Shown piece by piece: positions 22,855 to 33,699 of a DNA stretch of 64,000 nucleotides. This DNA is from Embiotoca jacksoni. Taxonomy: Eukaryota > Chordata > Actinopteri > Embiotocidae. The stretch covers positions 2,438,349 through 2,502,348 of the forward strand of contig JAKOON010000039.1 of the NCBI GenBank assembly GCA_022577435.1, in the 5' to 3' direction. The translations under genes and the position numbers were made by a program. The notes beneath the pieces were generated by a model that saw nothing but the letters and a program-made list of their open reading frames with translations, was not told the DNA's origin and did no database searches. How positions within the stretch are numbered: the first letter of the stretch is position 1; every line of letters begins with the position of its first letter.

Positions 22855-22945
22855 AAAAGGTAATTACTGCTGGTGGTAACAAGCTAATTGATTGCTAATT
22901 AGGTGAATCACTTCTCTAAGTGCTGTCCCATTTATTGACAGATGG
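22855..22945. promoter_or_regulatory. Candidate homeodomain/TALE regulatory island
   Basis: GGTAATTACTG, GCTAATTGATTGCTAATTAG and two TGACAG cores (near 22936 and 22946) lie within 90 bases between a CA array and a GT array. Clustered TAATTA and MEIS/TGIF-type cores are typical of developmental enhancers. A TATAAAAG string at 22852-22859 sits at the edge but no transcription unit follows it. Confidence 0.3.
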
Positions 22946-22951
22946 TGACAG

Positions 22952-22954
<3 letters not shown>

Positions 22955-23005
<51 letters not shown>
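22955..23005. repeat. (GT)25 microsatellite
   Basis: A perfect GT array, 51 bases. Confidence 0.97.
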
Positions 23006-23007
<2 letters not shown>

Positions 23008-25659
23008 GTGGCTTTGGCGTGTGTATTGTCGAGTTTTTTTTTTTTTGGTGATATGATGACACACACACAGACAAGTACGTAAAGGTGCATCTCTGACGCT
23101 ATCGGACGGGTGCCGGAGCAACACTATGACGGGTCCAGCGAGGGGGCTCGAGGAAATGAGAGCTGAATGGGGGGCGGCGCACGGTCTGCCGGTGCGCTCT
23201 GGGGACCACCGGGCCCCCCCCCCCCGTATGCACTTTCGTATGGAAATGAGGGGCCAGGCTGACACACAGAGAGAGAGAGCAGGAGAGAGTGTGTATGTGT
23301 GTGTGATGAGGAAGAGGAGGAGGAGGAGGAGGAGGGAGCTGCTCAGTGAGAGGCAAAACAGAAAGAAACGACGTGGTGGGAGATTTAAAATAAACCTGAA
23401 ATGAACTGCACCTTTCTGAAGTGAAAAAAAAAATAATAATCCTAGTTTCTTTATGTTTAACTGCAACAAGGCCAAACATTGCTGGACATATTCAGAAAGT
23501 TTGTTTCTGTTTGGGCGGAGGGTCTGTTGGCAAGGGAGAACAAAATAACACCATAAACGAAAGACGTAAAATGGGGTTTTAAAACGAGAACACAAGAAAC
23601 GTTTACAATGAAGGGAATTCAATTTTAAGTGGTGAAGAAAAACCTCACCGCTGTTCTAATCCTTTAGAATAAACATAGAGCTGCAAATATCTTCATTTAA
23701 AGAAATAAGATACAAATTCAATTACTTCCGAATTATATTTGTTGTTAGTGATTATTCCCCCCCGTCCTTATTTAGCCATATATCAAACCTTAAAATCAGG
23801 TTTTTATTTCCTATTCAACATTTCTTCTATGACTGATAACACTCTGATTTACAGAACGTTACTCAACACCACAATGCCACGTTGTGTTAATCCCAAAAGG
23901 AGAAGAGAAAGTTGACTTGAAGACGAGAGATGTAAACAACTGATCGCGTTTCCGTCTATCTGGAGATAAACGTGACGGTTTATTGTTTTATCTGCCACGT
24001 TCTCCGCGAATGCTCAAAAATCATTATTCAACGCGTGTATGACAAGTTTATCGCGCAAAACTGAACAAAACAAAAAAAAAAAAAACATCTGAGCGGGACG
24101 CGAACGTGCAAAAAAGTTTGCGTCTCGCCGTAAATATAATCTCGTTATGTAGTTTATCTGCGTTTCTTAAAAACACGGGGAAATCTTCATTTGGGTGATT
24201 TAAATGGATTTCAATGTCACTCGGAGGCCTTTTTAAATGTTTTACTAAAGGAGCATTTCAACCCCGTTTTTCTTGTGCATTGTCTCCTTCGGTTTAAATT
24301 GTTAAAGGTCTATCCACATAACGAACAACGCTCTTGTTTTATTTACTATCTTCCAGGATAATTACAAAGTGGGAGGGAAGAGCCTTGTTTTACTAACTAC
24401 AGTTAATGAGGTTGGGGGGGGGGGGGGGGGGGTCTGTTACATCTCTTGACCGCAGCTGTATTTTTATCACTGCTTTTCAGGATTCACGCCCACTGCGCTG
24501 GACATCATTACGCAGCTTGCATTGCTGCCTCTCTCTTCCTCGCTGCTCACCGCGGTGCAGCACTCACACTGTGTGGCTGCGTTTGGAACGAACCACAGTT
24601 ACACAAACTTACGGCATAATACAAGAAACATTTGGAAAAACAAAGGACATCTCACTTCAGTACGGAAAAGTAAACAATCGAGTTGGCTGAAATTAAAAAT
24701 ACACGCGTGAATCTGTAAAATAGTCAAAATAAAGAGACGACTGCAACGCTAAAATGAAGTTAACTTTACTTACTAATTTATGTTATTGTGTAAAAAATGT
24801 TTGGAAGAAGAATAGTCTTGTTTGATCTACATAATATTCTGATGCAAAAAGTTTACTTTAAATTATTTTCAAAGTAGATCAAGTGGGATATTTTTCACAA
24901 TTCAAAACACAATTTAACAGTGTAAGTAGGACATTGTTTGGGTTTGTTGATGGTTAGACGTGTAGAAAATCTCCAGACTTTCCCTTTAAGCGACATTTAG
25001 CTTTGTTCCTTTATTTCTAGTTAAATGCTGCATCTATATTTTCACGTATGAAACGTTCTCTCCAGCGTTTTAAAATCAAGGTTTTGCTGAGTATCAAATA
25101 AAAAGTAGTGATATTGTTCTGCCTCCGACGTGACAGTGAGTCAACAGCGGTGCTGCTAAACACCTAAATCTGCTGGTCCTCCCTCCACGGAGGCCTCAGT
25201 GGGCCCTCCATCTCTGGGTCTGTAGGAGGGGAAAGACGCAGCCGGCGGGGCCTCTAGAGTTTCGCCCTCTGATGGCATTTGACATGCCCATTTTACGCCC
25301 GCCCGATGGCGTGTCACAGTGGGTGGCAGGGCCAACCACACCAGTTGTTTGGCGATTTACGGCCCTCGGGGTGAAATGTGTATTGGACCGGACTAGGTAG
25401 CACGGGGCTAAAATAAGGATCCGGTGAAGGCTGGGAGGTCCCGCCGCCACCTGCCGCGAGCATCCACGCACATACTGTACACGCACATTCGTAGACACAT
25501 GCCGATCTGTTTATGTCTGTCCCGGCCTTATTGTCTCATCCTCTCCGTCTCATCTGCAATTCCTCGCCACCAAGTCCGAGTGCGGACTCCCCATGATGTC
25601 GGGTCTGCGGTCAACGCTGTGTCATTTCATGCTTTACATGTGCAGAATTGATAACTGGA
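23006..25659. other. Unassigned non-coding DNA with C12 and G19
   Basis: C12 lies at 23214-23225, a GGA run at about 23309-23335 and G19 at 24414-24432. About 23640-24300 is AT-rich. About 25160-25380 is a repeat-free GC-richer block that could be regulatory. Long minus-strand frames at 22864-23622 cross CA and CCT repeats and show no domain. Confidence 0.5.
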
Positions 25660-25679
25660 ATTAAAGCCGCAAAAACCTG

Positions 25680-25830
25680 AAGCTCCTCCGTGATTGCCCG
25701 GAGACGGGGATCAGTGTGCCACAATGATACCACATTTACTGTCTGACATTTATGTTAATGACGGCGTGTAAATCATGGAGGAAGATGGAGGCGCACGTGT
25801 TGCCTCCAGATGCTCTTTGTGAGTTTAGGT
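25680..25830. promoter_or_regulatory. Candidate regulatory island
   Basis: Repeat-free balanced sequence with TTATGTTAATGACG, TGTAAATCATGG and a CACGTG E-box near 25796. Conservation was not tested, so confidence is low. Confidence 0.2.
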
Positions 25831-25860
25831 TTGGAGGTTGGTTGTTTTGAAAGGCTGCAC

Positions 25861-26054
25861 ATGAAGCTACAGCCAGGAGACGGTTAAAATAGGTAAACGG
25901 CTAGTTTGGCCTCGTTCAAAGGTAAATAAAAAGCTGCCTAGCAGCACCTATTCATATAGGTTGATATTGCTTACATTTACACAAAGCCAAGCCAGCTGTT
26001 TTCCTCCACTCTGTGTGCAAAGCTAAACTGAGTGTCTCCTGGCTGTAACTTAAT
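25861..26054. mobile_element. Fold-back (inverted-repeat) element, about 194 bp
   Basis: The first 21 bases (25861-25881, starting ATGAAGCTACAGCCAGG) and the reverse complement of the last 21 (26034-26054, starting ATTAAGTTACAGCCAGG) agree at 19 of 21 positions. The inner halves also look like two head-to-head copies of one fish repeat: the left has GGCTAGTTTGGCCTCG and TTCAAAGGTAAA, and the right read in reverse has TTTAGCTTTGCACACAGAG and AACAGCTGGCTTGG. The left copy has lost about 35 bases. There is no open frame, so it is non-autonomous. No target-site duplication was confirmed. Confidence 0.65.
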
Positions 26055-27324
26055 TCCTTATTTGCAGAGTTTTAAGTAATTTTTCGCCTTAAAATTGCAG
26101 GAATCTGCAAAAATTGCAAGTCGAGGAAGAAAATTTAGATTTTCTTTAAACTACTACCAAATAAAGGAGTCTTATGGAATCACTTCCTGTTATAAAAGGC
26201 ACACTGGAAATTATATAAATGCTAAAAAAGGCAACACCTATTATAAAAATAAGAGCTTTAGGTGCTTATTTTAATAATATTAATTTAACACGTACAAAAA
26301 CAAACAGCAGGTTCTTACAACTCAAAGTGTGAATAAAAGTAATTTAACCACACTTCCATTAAACCCCGTCACTTCCAGTTTTTCCAAGCTGCCAGTGCTG
26401 TGGTTTGTTTTGACGTTTCAGAGCCTTGCTGACTGTAAATGATTGTTATTGTTGTTATTATGCTGAGTTTTGTTTGCAGGGAATTACAGAAAGTATTTTA
26501 GCGGGAATTTTGCTAAATTGCGAGCTCGCAAATATTACAGATCGCTTGAAGTTGCGCTAATTATTGTGATCTCAAGTAAAGTGTTTTAAAAAAAATTGTT
26601 TTGTCAAAATATTTTTAACAGTGAATAAAAAGTGGGATAAATAATGTATTAAAACTGCTCCTTTTGAAGATAACAGAAACTAACACAGAAACCCCAACAT
26701 GACCAGGCATATATATATATATATATATTTTTTTTTATGAATACAAAGTCAACCAAAGCAACCTTATTGCAGATTTTCCCTGATTCATCATCCTCTCCGC
26801 ACCGTCACACATAAAGCGAGCTTTGACCTTTGTGGCTTCCATCAGACCACCAAAACAGGCCGAGCGCCTCCCTCCTCCCTCCTCCCTCCTCCTCCACATC
26901 CTTTCCTCCCTTCCTCTCCCTCCTTCCCCTTCTCTTTCCATCTTTTTTTTTCTTTTTCTTCCGAGACCCTGCGTGGAGCATCGCCGTCTAGACGCGGCGG
27001 GTGAAAGAAGACGAGCCGCGAGCTCTCGCTCTTCCTTTTGTCCGGCGGCCCCCCCCTCCCCCTCCGACCTCCAGCTCCCTCCGTCTGCCCTCCATTGTGG
27101 GGGAACAATGCGGTGTCACTGCCTCTTCCTAAACATGTTGGGGTATTAAAATTACCCTCAATATGAGCCACAGGGGTGGGGTGGGGTGGGGGGGCCGGAG
27201 CGAGAGCTGTCATACCAACACACACACACATACAAACATACATACACACACTTTGACCTATAGGGGGGCTGTCCCAAACCCATTTGTGTCAATCAGGAGG
27301 AGTTCAAAAGCCAGGAAATATTCC

Positions 27325-27326
<2 letters not shown>
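26055..27326. other. Unassigned non-coding DNA, AT-rich then polypyrimidine
   Basis: About 26055-26700 is AT-rich. A short (AT)10-T9 tract lies at 26709-26736. About 26868-26965 is nearly pure C/T (CCTCCCTCCTCC-type). CA/GT scraps occur at 27219-27252. No gene was recognised. Confidence 0.55.

Positions 27327-27371
<45 letters not shown>
27327..27371. repeat. (CA)22 microsatellite
   Basis: A perfect CA array, 45 bases. Confidence 0.97.
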
Positions 27372-27373
<2 letters not shown>

Positions 27374-27630
27374 AGGAGAGATAAACTTGGCTGCACACAG
27401 AGCGTCAAAGATGTGTCAGTCAAAACACATGGCAACCAGGGCCCTTTCAGGGTGTGTGAGTGTGTGTGTCTGGGGGTCAAGTTCCTGTGAAAACACAGAT
27501 CCCACCCAGAGATCCCCCGACGTGCACCCCCCCATCCCCCACCCCACCCCACCCGCCCCGACTCGACCACAGATGGAGCCAGATCTTTCCTCCATCCTTT
27601 GCTTCATCCTGTGATGTGACTAAAACCGCC

Positions 27631-27644
27631 GTTGCCGTGGAGAC
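27631..27644 (+). promoter_or_regulatory. RFX X-box-like site
   Basis: GTTGCCGTGGAGAC matches RTHNYYWTRRNRAC at 13 of 14 positions; W at position 7 is G. It lies in a GC-mixed, repeat-free stretch at about 27600-27700. Binding is inferred. Confidence 0.35.
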
Positions 27645-27719
27645 CACAGTTTCACACTGTGATCCGGGTTAATTGTCGAACTTCTCCGCCCTCCTTTCCT
27701 GTTCCAGGGGCGCTTTGAT

Positions 27720-28230
27720 TTTTATTTAACTGGGTGGGTGAAAATGATTTAGGGCGCCTTGTGATATTTTAGGATACCATTGGAGTGTCTGCTTTCTCCT
27801 GGTGAAACGCAGCCTAACTGTGCATCCTTTGATCAGTATGATGGCGACAGTGCAGTAAGCCTCATACGCCCACCATGGCTGTATCAATATAAACAATATA
27901 ACATTATCCAACATCTTTTATTGCTATAATATAACTGTAACCTGGAGGTAGCCAAAATCATTCAGTGAGGTATGATCTAAAGCAAATCCTCAACTGGAGG
28001 CAGAAAACGGTAAAAGTCTTTGCTTAGGAAATTAAGTTTAATGATTAACAGCAAACCAAAACAGTTAGATCCTCTGTAGCTTATAGTTTTTGTTAGTTTA
28101 CTCATCAAGTAAACCTCTAATCATAATAAATCTATGCATGTTAGTTCATTAGTGAAATTATGTTTAGTGCTATCCACATGCAGCCATATTAGCCACCAAG
28201 CTGCATGTGTTATGTCGACATAATTAAGAG
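27720..28230. other. Unassigned non-coding DNA
   Basis: Plain mixed-to-AT-rich sequence without simple repeats or open frames of interest. Confidence 0.55.
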
Positions 28231-28360
28231 TGTAACTAATGATTATTTTTTTTTTTATATAATGTTATTATTCTGTCTATAAAGCGTAAAAAAATAAGGA
28301 ATTGCCAAGAGTTGCTAATTAATTCTTTGACGATCGACCAATCAATGAATAAACCGCTCT
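28231..28360. repeat. Degenerate 'TAATCGATTAATCG'-type interspersed repeat
   Basis: GTAACTAATGATTATTTT, TCTGTCTATAAAGCG and TTGACGATCGACCAATC occur in this order, as in a decayed copy of a dispersed percomorph repeat whose consensus I recall as alternating ATTAATCGA units and 'GTCTATAAAATG'. Class unknown. Confidence 0.42.
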
Positions 28361-28623
28361 AAACAAAAACAAACTACTGTTTCATACACATACGCACTGG
28401 AAGACAAATAAAACTTTAAATCCTGGGTTGCTTTTGTGAAAAGTGGGCGGGTTCAACGCTCTGATTGGTCCGTTAGGTGTCACTCGAATCTGACACCACT
28501 GACTGCTTGTCTGTGACCCGGAGGCCCTCCACGCTGCACCGTGGTGCTCTGCACTAAAATGCCTCCACACAAAGACACACACACTGATACGATCTTCTCT
28601 GCTTATCATCCTCTAAAGACTAC

Positions 28624-28624
<1 letters not shown>

Positions 28625-28673
<49 letters not shown>
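28625..28673. repeat. (AC)24 microsatellite
   Basis: An AC array of 49 bases with one GC step near 28667. Confidence 0.97.
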
Positions 28674-28674
<1 letters not shown>

Positions 28675-28724
28675 AAGAGAGATAATTTATTCAGCCGCTC
28701 TTGAAGCCGACTCTGCAGTGACCC

Positions 28725-29065
28725 AAGCACACAATAAAGCATCTCCACAATGGAAATGTTAATTTCCTCATTATCAGCCCTCTTAATTATTTGTTGTGAC
28801 AGATAATTGCATGCAGGGCGTTTGATATCAGCAATAACCTTCTGCCTGCGTTGTCAAGGGGGCCTTGTCGCCTCGCCCGCCCCCGAGCGTCGCCTTTCAC
28901 GGAGACAAAGAGCGAGGAGCGTGCGTACATAACCTTTTCTTAGCTCCGTGCCTCCTCTCCCCTCGCCATAATAGGAATAAATATTATAGATTAATTAATC
29001 CGCGCTGATTATAATTTAATCACTTTGCCTCCCGGGGTCACTGTAGTAATATCCCACTTAGTGCG
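28725..29065. promoter_or_regulatory. Candidate regulatory island pair
   Basis: The first part (28725-28850) has GTTAATTTCCTCATTATC, CTTAATTATTTG and GATAATTGCATG. The second (28965-29065) has ATAGATTAATTAATCCG and GATTATAATTTAATCAC. The cores fit homeodomain factors, including an OTX/bicoid-like TAATCC. A short AC array follows at 29099-29119. It resembles fish conserved non-coding elements in texture only. Confidence 0.32.
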
Positions 29066-29409
29066 TGGCTTGTACACACACACACTCACATACTGTAGAC
29101 ACACACACACACACACACAGTGAAGAATGGCATTATTCCAAACTCTGACTGATGTGTTTTCTGCCATTTCCTGACTTATTAATTACCAGTAACATTGTCT
29201 TACAAGGCTTTGGGCGTTTTTTTTTTAGTGAGCGAACACACTCAGAGATGCAGCAGCAGGCGCACACTTGGACGACAATCAACCCACTCGACACAGAAGT
29301 GCAGACGCAGTAAAGGAGACACACAAACATACACGATGTACAACACTTCCTGTTTGGTTTTGATGGATGTTTTTGGATCTGGAAAGTGAAGCCAATGCAG
29401 AAAGGGTCT

Positions 29410-29765
29410 TAAAACGCAATGCCACTGAGGGCCACTAGGGGCTGTCTCTAATAAATCTCTGGCTCCTTCTCTCATTAAAAATAAAGTCAATACACTTTTC
29501 CTCACAAGTCATTATGATGTCATTTGCTAGATTTACTCCTTCTGATCAGTGTTCATTAATTAGATATTAGGCATCAAAAAGAGCTTTATGCTTAGGGGCG
29601 TGCCTGGTTTGATTGACAGGTCCGGGGTGCAGTAATGTTGCCAGCATAGGTGGGCGGGGCGTAGTGTCGTTGGATCCGCCCCCCACTCCTCCTCAGCTCG
29701 TCCAAATATGGTCACTTCTGGCTCCAATGACCAAGATGGCTGCAACACTCATAAACCTTGTTGCT
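29410..29765 (+). mobile_element. Teleost interspersed repeat ('GGTCACTTCTGGCTCC' family)
   Basis: In order there are GAGGGCCACTAGGGGCTGTC, GTGCCTGGTTTGATTGACAG, GGCGGGGCGTAG, CCAAATATGGTCACTTCTGG and CCAAGATGGCTGC. I recall this combination as a repeat often seen in fish UTRs and introns. About 350 bases are recognisable. It has no open frame. The weak CTCF-like string and the PBX/PREP-like TGATTGACAG in it belong to the repeat consensus. Confidence 0.55.
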
Positions 29766-31297
29766 TGGTTCAAGTTTAGGTCTTTATTGTTTACTTTGAT
29801 TGATTTAGCAGATCTAATAGTAAAAAAACGAGTATACTTTAAATATAATTATCACCATAGCAAAAGCTAACCTTGAGAAATATTACATGAAGCATCTAAA
29901 AAGTAGAGCATTAAGTAAAGATTATTTATTAGGTAATCGGTATGTTATTTCAAGTGGGTACAACAGGGGACTTGTCAAAAAAAGAGCTTTAAAAAGAAAA
30001 AGGCTGAATCCTACACTTCCCACAATGCAACTCACCCATATCTGTCTGCTCGCTAAATGCCTGCATCTTTCTAACAGTTTCCTCCAGAACCACAGAAGAC
30101 GTGTTCCCGAGTCGGGACACACAAACTGATCTTCAGATGTAAAACCGGTGCGTGTCCCTTTAAAACACTTGGCGGAGGCACAACCGTCATCACTGTCGCT
30201 CTAATTCTTCTCATTAAGAAACGGAGAAGAGCCAGAGCCGCTACCACACATCAAATCTGTCTCTCCTCGAAGCAAATCTACATGTAACGCAGACTGATCC
30301 ATTTCAGAGCTGCGGATTTGGCAGACGCGGGCGCCTCCGTTTCCAACTCATTTTGGATGTCGGGAGGCGGAAAAAAACAATGCCTCGCTCCGTAGACAAA
30401 TGTGCAAAGCAGAAAACAGAAGCCGTTTGCAAACCGACTGAAGGGTGGCTCGCAGCTTTACTGTCACACGAGCGCAGACAAACACGGAGCTGGCCGACGG
30501 GAGGAAGTCCCCAGTCAAAACACCAATTTCATGTCCTGTCGAGTCTCATTTGCTGGGCACCAAAGTGTGGGGAAGAGATGTTTGGGTGGGGGGTGGGGGG
30601 GGGGGGGAACCGCTCGGATAGAAAGCAGCTATTTGGTTTTTTTGTTTTTTTTACATAAGTGCAGCACTTAAGTTTGAAAACACAATCCTGCAGTTCTCTG
30701 CGGGTTTTTGTTGTTGTTGTTGTTGTTGTTGTTTTTGGACGTTTCATATGTGCCTGTACTCATGGAGACACTTCCGCCATCTGCTGTGTTGGCATACGTG
30801 TACGTCTCATCCGCAGGAGTCCACACAACCTACATATCTGTGGATGTACACAACATATGAGCCAAATATTGTCCTGTGTTGGTATCCAGCTTTATAAAAT
30901 ATAAATAATCCCAAATCTACAGTGCTCGTCTTAGAGTTTTTGTGTTATTCTCCCTGTGCTGTATTGTACTATCTTTAAGTGCTGTAAATCACATTACGCC
31001 ATTGCAGCGGAACATTTTGTATTCCAACACGCTGAAATGTTTGCTATAAAAAGTTGAATATCGCAACAATTAGACACTTGGTGTATCTACTGGAGAGTCA
31101 AGCCACCACATGTATGGAGCCTCCTGGGACTGAAGGACAAACGCGTGGAAGACGGATTACTCTTAATTCATTCTGTTATATAAACACCAAAGAATGTGAT
31201 GTGAAAAAAAACAAACATCGGGCTTTTCATAATTAGTAACCAATGAGAGAAATGTACTAATCTGTTTTCCACATAGGAGGGACACACTGATTTATGC

Positions 31298-31303
<6 letters not shown>
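29766..31303. other. Unassigned non-coding DNA with G12 and (TTG)n
   Basis: 'CTACACTTCCCACAATGC' near 30010 resembles the ZNF143-type motif. G12 lies at 30595-30606 and a (TTG)8 run at 30708-30732. The CTCF-like site at 30774 is listed separately. Open frames overlap on both strands and show no domain. Confidence 0.5.
30774..30787 (-). promoter_or_regulatory. CTCF-like core site
   Basis: On the minus strand the 14 bases read ACAGCAGATGGCGG, matching the CTCF core CCASYAGRKGGCRS at 13 of 14 positions (first C is A). CTCF sites mark loop anchors and domain borders, and their orientation matters. It is the best CTCF match I noticed in the window; occupancy is unknown. Confidence 0.4.

Positions 31304-31360
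<57 letters not shown>
31304..31360. repeat. (TG)28 microsatellite
   Basis: A perfect TG array, 57 bases; first of three arrays within 332 bases, the other two being CA. Confidence 0.97.
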
Positions 31361-31361
<1 letters not shown>

Positions 31362-31455
31362 ACAGCTTGACACACATACCGATCCTCTCCACAAATGTCC
31401 ATCTGAGGTAACTTTAGCCGCTCATACAGGTGCAGCGTGCAAGGTGTTTGACTTC

Positions 31456-31457
<2 letters not shown>

Positions 31458-31505
<48 letters not shown>
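31458..31505. repeat. (AC)24 microsatellite
   Basis: A perfect AC array, 48 bases, inverted relative to the TG array 97 bases upstream. Confidence 0.97.
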
Positions 31506-31508
<3 letters not shown>

Positions 31509-31594
31509 ACACGGTCTAAAGTGATTTTAAACCCCATAACATTCAACACATGCTTTCCGTTTTTTTTCCCGCTGAAGTGCTGCTGGTGTCCATC

Positions 31595-31596
<2 letters not shown>

Positions 31597-31635
<39 letters not shown>
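31597..31635. repeat. (CA)19 microsatellite
   Basis: A perfect CA array, 39 bases, 91 bases after the previous AC array. Confidence 0.97.
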
Positions 31636-31637
<2 letters not shown>

Positions 31638-31726
31638 AATCAGACTGACAGCTTATCCTACCTCCCACATGTGTGACAGGTGTCAGGCCCAGTGGGAGCA
31701 TTTACAGCCCTTAAACCCTCGACTTT

Positions 31727-31739
31727 TGACCCTTGACCT
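31727..31739 (-). promoter_or_regulatory. Nuclear-receptor DR1 element
   Basis: TGACCCTTGACCT is, on the minus strand, AGGTCA-A-GGGTCA, a direct repeat with one-base spacing. Such sites bind HNF4, COUP-TF, RXR and PPAR/RXR. One of four DR1 sites found in the window. Confidence 0.4.
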
Positions 31740-33113
31740 TCTCTACTCCTTCAACCCTGAGACACCTGCAGCGGCCCGAGAAACTCCGACAAGGTGGAGT
31801 GGAACATGACGCGCACAGAAATATACTCGCTGCAGTGAAGCAGTGATGAAAATCAAGCACACAAATAAAATGTCGTGAACTAAAGTGAGTTCAATGCCAC
31901 GTTGGACAATAATGAGGACAACCTGCAGGGGCACCGCGTCAACAAATAACATGGTTTCAAAAGAATAAATACAAATGTATTGATTGCTATTTAACATGTC
32001 ATTTTAATCATTACGGCCCCTCAGGGCTACATAGGTGTTTGGCTGTTGTTTTGGTGGGATGCCGCTCAAAACAAAACGAGGAGTTGTAGGTGACTTTTTG
32101 GTTTTAAGAGGCAGAAATAATCTGCGGTTGAAAAGTGGCATTATTTAAAAAAGGAATTGTAATTTGGGGAACAGACGTTTTCAAATTAAAATTGAATAAA
32201 TAAAGAATGACTTGAAATGTTTCTGTAAAAAAAAAAAGAGGAAAAACAATTTTCATTACTTCTCATGTTAATGTGTTACTACATATTTGATCGGTCTTCA
32301 GTTGTGTGATTATATATTCATTATGTCCTGATTAATTATTTCATTTGGTCCACTTTTAGTTTCCATAATAAGTAAAATATCGTTTATTTTGTAGCTTTAA
32401 GACAGCAGACGTTGGTTTTAATTTGTAAAATGTATTGGGGCGGCAGCTTTTATGGGTCATGTTCATTGAAGAAAAATTTAATACAAACCAGATCTCACGC
32501 TAGATTTATTAACTTTTTCTACCTGAGCATGAGATTTGATGATATTCTATTTAATTTCAACCACTTTGCATCTCCATACTCATCATATGATTGTATATTT
32601 AGCAGCCTGATGAAAAAGCAGCCGCAATTTTCATTTGTAACAATATGCCACCGCTTTTGCTGCGAAAAAATGGAACGAGCAACGACAGAAATCAGAGAAG
32701 AAGTTTTCCCCGTACAGAATAAAATAAAGATATCACGACCGAACATGCTACAAATGACTTGTTATGCATGATGTAGATGAAATTTAGCGGTCAGAGAATC
32801 GTCTCTCTCTCTCTCTCACATTCATCACTCAATTGAAAATCTGAGGGCAAACACATAAATGCTCGTTTCCGTTGCGTGCCTGCCGCTGACGTGTTTATGC
32901 ATCGCATGAGACAATCCGAGGTCTTCATCCAGCGATCAGACGTGAACACGCATACGGAGCATCGCAAACACACACGGCGCCGCGTTTTAATGAAAACGTC
33001 TACATCAGGCCGCCGTTCGCCGGATGTAAAGAGGCACAATTACTGTACGTGTTTTTCCGTTTGATTGCGAAACGGGTGAAACTTAATTAAAATTCACGAT
33101 GATTAGCATTTGC

Positions 33114-33115
<2 letters not shown>
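31740..33115. other. Unassigned non-coding DNA
   Basis: About 32030-32780 is AT-rich with an open frame at 32412-32771 that has no domain. About 32830-33060 is CpG-containing. A short AT-core patch with octamer ATTTGCAT (33108-33115) lies immediately before the next TG array. Confidence 0.5.

Positions 33116-33150
<35 letters not shown>
33116..33150. repeat. (TG)17 microsatellite
   Basis: A perfect TG array, 35 bases, directly after an octamer ATTTGCAT. Confidence 0.97.
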
Positions 33151-33151
<1 letters not shown>

Positions 33152-33169
33152 GCAGAGTCAGACACACAG

Positions 33170-33260
33170 AGCGAGCCCCCCCCTCCCACCCTCCACCCCC
33201 CTCGCCCACTTCCCTCCCTCCCTCCCTCTCTCCCCCTCCTCCTCCAGTCCCCCTCCTCTG
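33170..33260. repeat. Polypyrimidine C/T tract
   Basis: Nearly pure C and T (CCCTCC and CTCC units) on the plus strand. It can form triplex DNA. Open frames through it are Pro/Ser-rich artefacts. Confidence 0.9.
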
Positions 33261-33322
33261 TTTCCTCACTCGGGGCTCCCCAGTGTGTTGGCCGTGTGAA
33301 GTGAGTTTAAAGAGGATAAACA

Positions 33323-33376
33323 CCCCCCCCCCCCCCCTCCACCCCCACCCTCCCACACACACACACACACACACAC
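33323..33376. repeat. C15 tract followed by (CA)11
   Basis: Fifteen C at 33323-33337, a C-rich bridge, then a CA array at 33354-33376. Confidence 0.96.
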
Positions 33377-33415
33377 TTTTTAACTCATTTCCTCCGCTGG
33401 CCTCCTCGAGGTAAT

Positions 33416-33416
<1 letters not shown>

Positions 33417-33483
<67 letters not shown>
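33417..33483. repeat. (CA)33 microsatellite
   Basis: A perfect CA array, 67 bases, inverted relative to the TG array at 33116-33150. Confidence 0.97.
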
Positions 33484-33486
<3 letters not shown>

Positions 33487-33517
33487 CACGCCTAGACGCA
33501 CATGGGTGGCTGGAAGT

Positions 33518-33530
33518 TGACCCTTGACCC
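33518..33530 (-). promoter_or_regulatory. Nuclear-receptor DR1 element
   Basis: TGACCCTTGACCC is, on the minus strand, GGGTCA-A-GGGTCA (DR1). It shares the string TTGACCCTTGACC with the site at 31727, so a shared repeat origin is possible. Confidence 0.35.
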
Positions 33531-33660
33531 GGACAGATTTCACGGATTATCCCTTCTTTTTTCTTTTTTTTGTTTTGTTTGTCTGCGCATTGCCTTTCTG
33601 ATCCACTAACTTTGCCTTCATGTTTAAAAAAAAAAAGACCCCTCCCTCCCTCCCCCTCTC

Positions 33661-33686
33661 CCACCACCACCACCACCACCACCACC
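33661..33686. repeat. (CCA)8 trinucleotide repeat
   Basis: Perfect CCA/CAC triplets inside a C/T-rich tract (about 33635-33700). Confidence 0.95.
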
Positions 33687-33699
33687 CCCTCTCAGCCTC

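Noticed and set aside
22852..22859. TATAAAAG string as a promoter
   Set aside because: Similar strings occur by chance several times in the window and no transcript-like sequence follows.
22864..23622. 252-codon minus-strand frame
   Set aside because: Mostly His-Thr and Leu-rich translation of GT and GGA repeats; no recognisable protein.
29432..29446. CTCF-like CCACTAGGGGCTG
   Set aside because: One G is missing from the core and the string belongs to an interspersed repeat.
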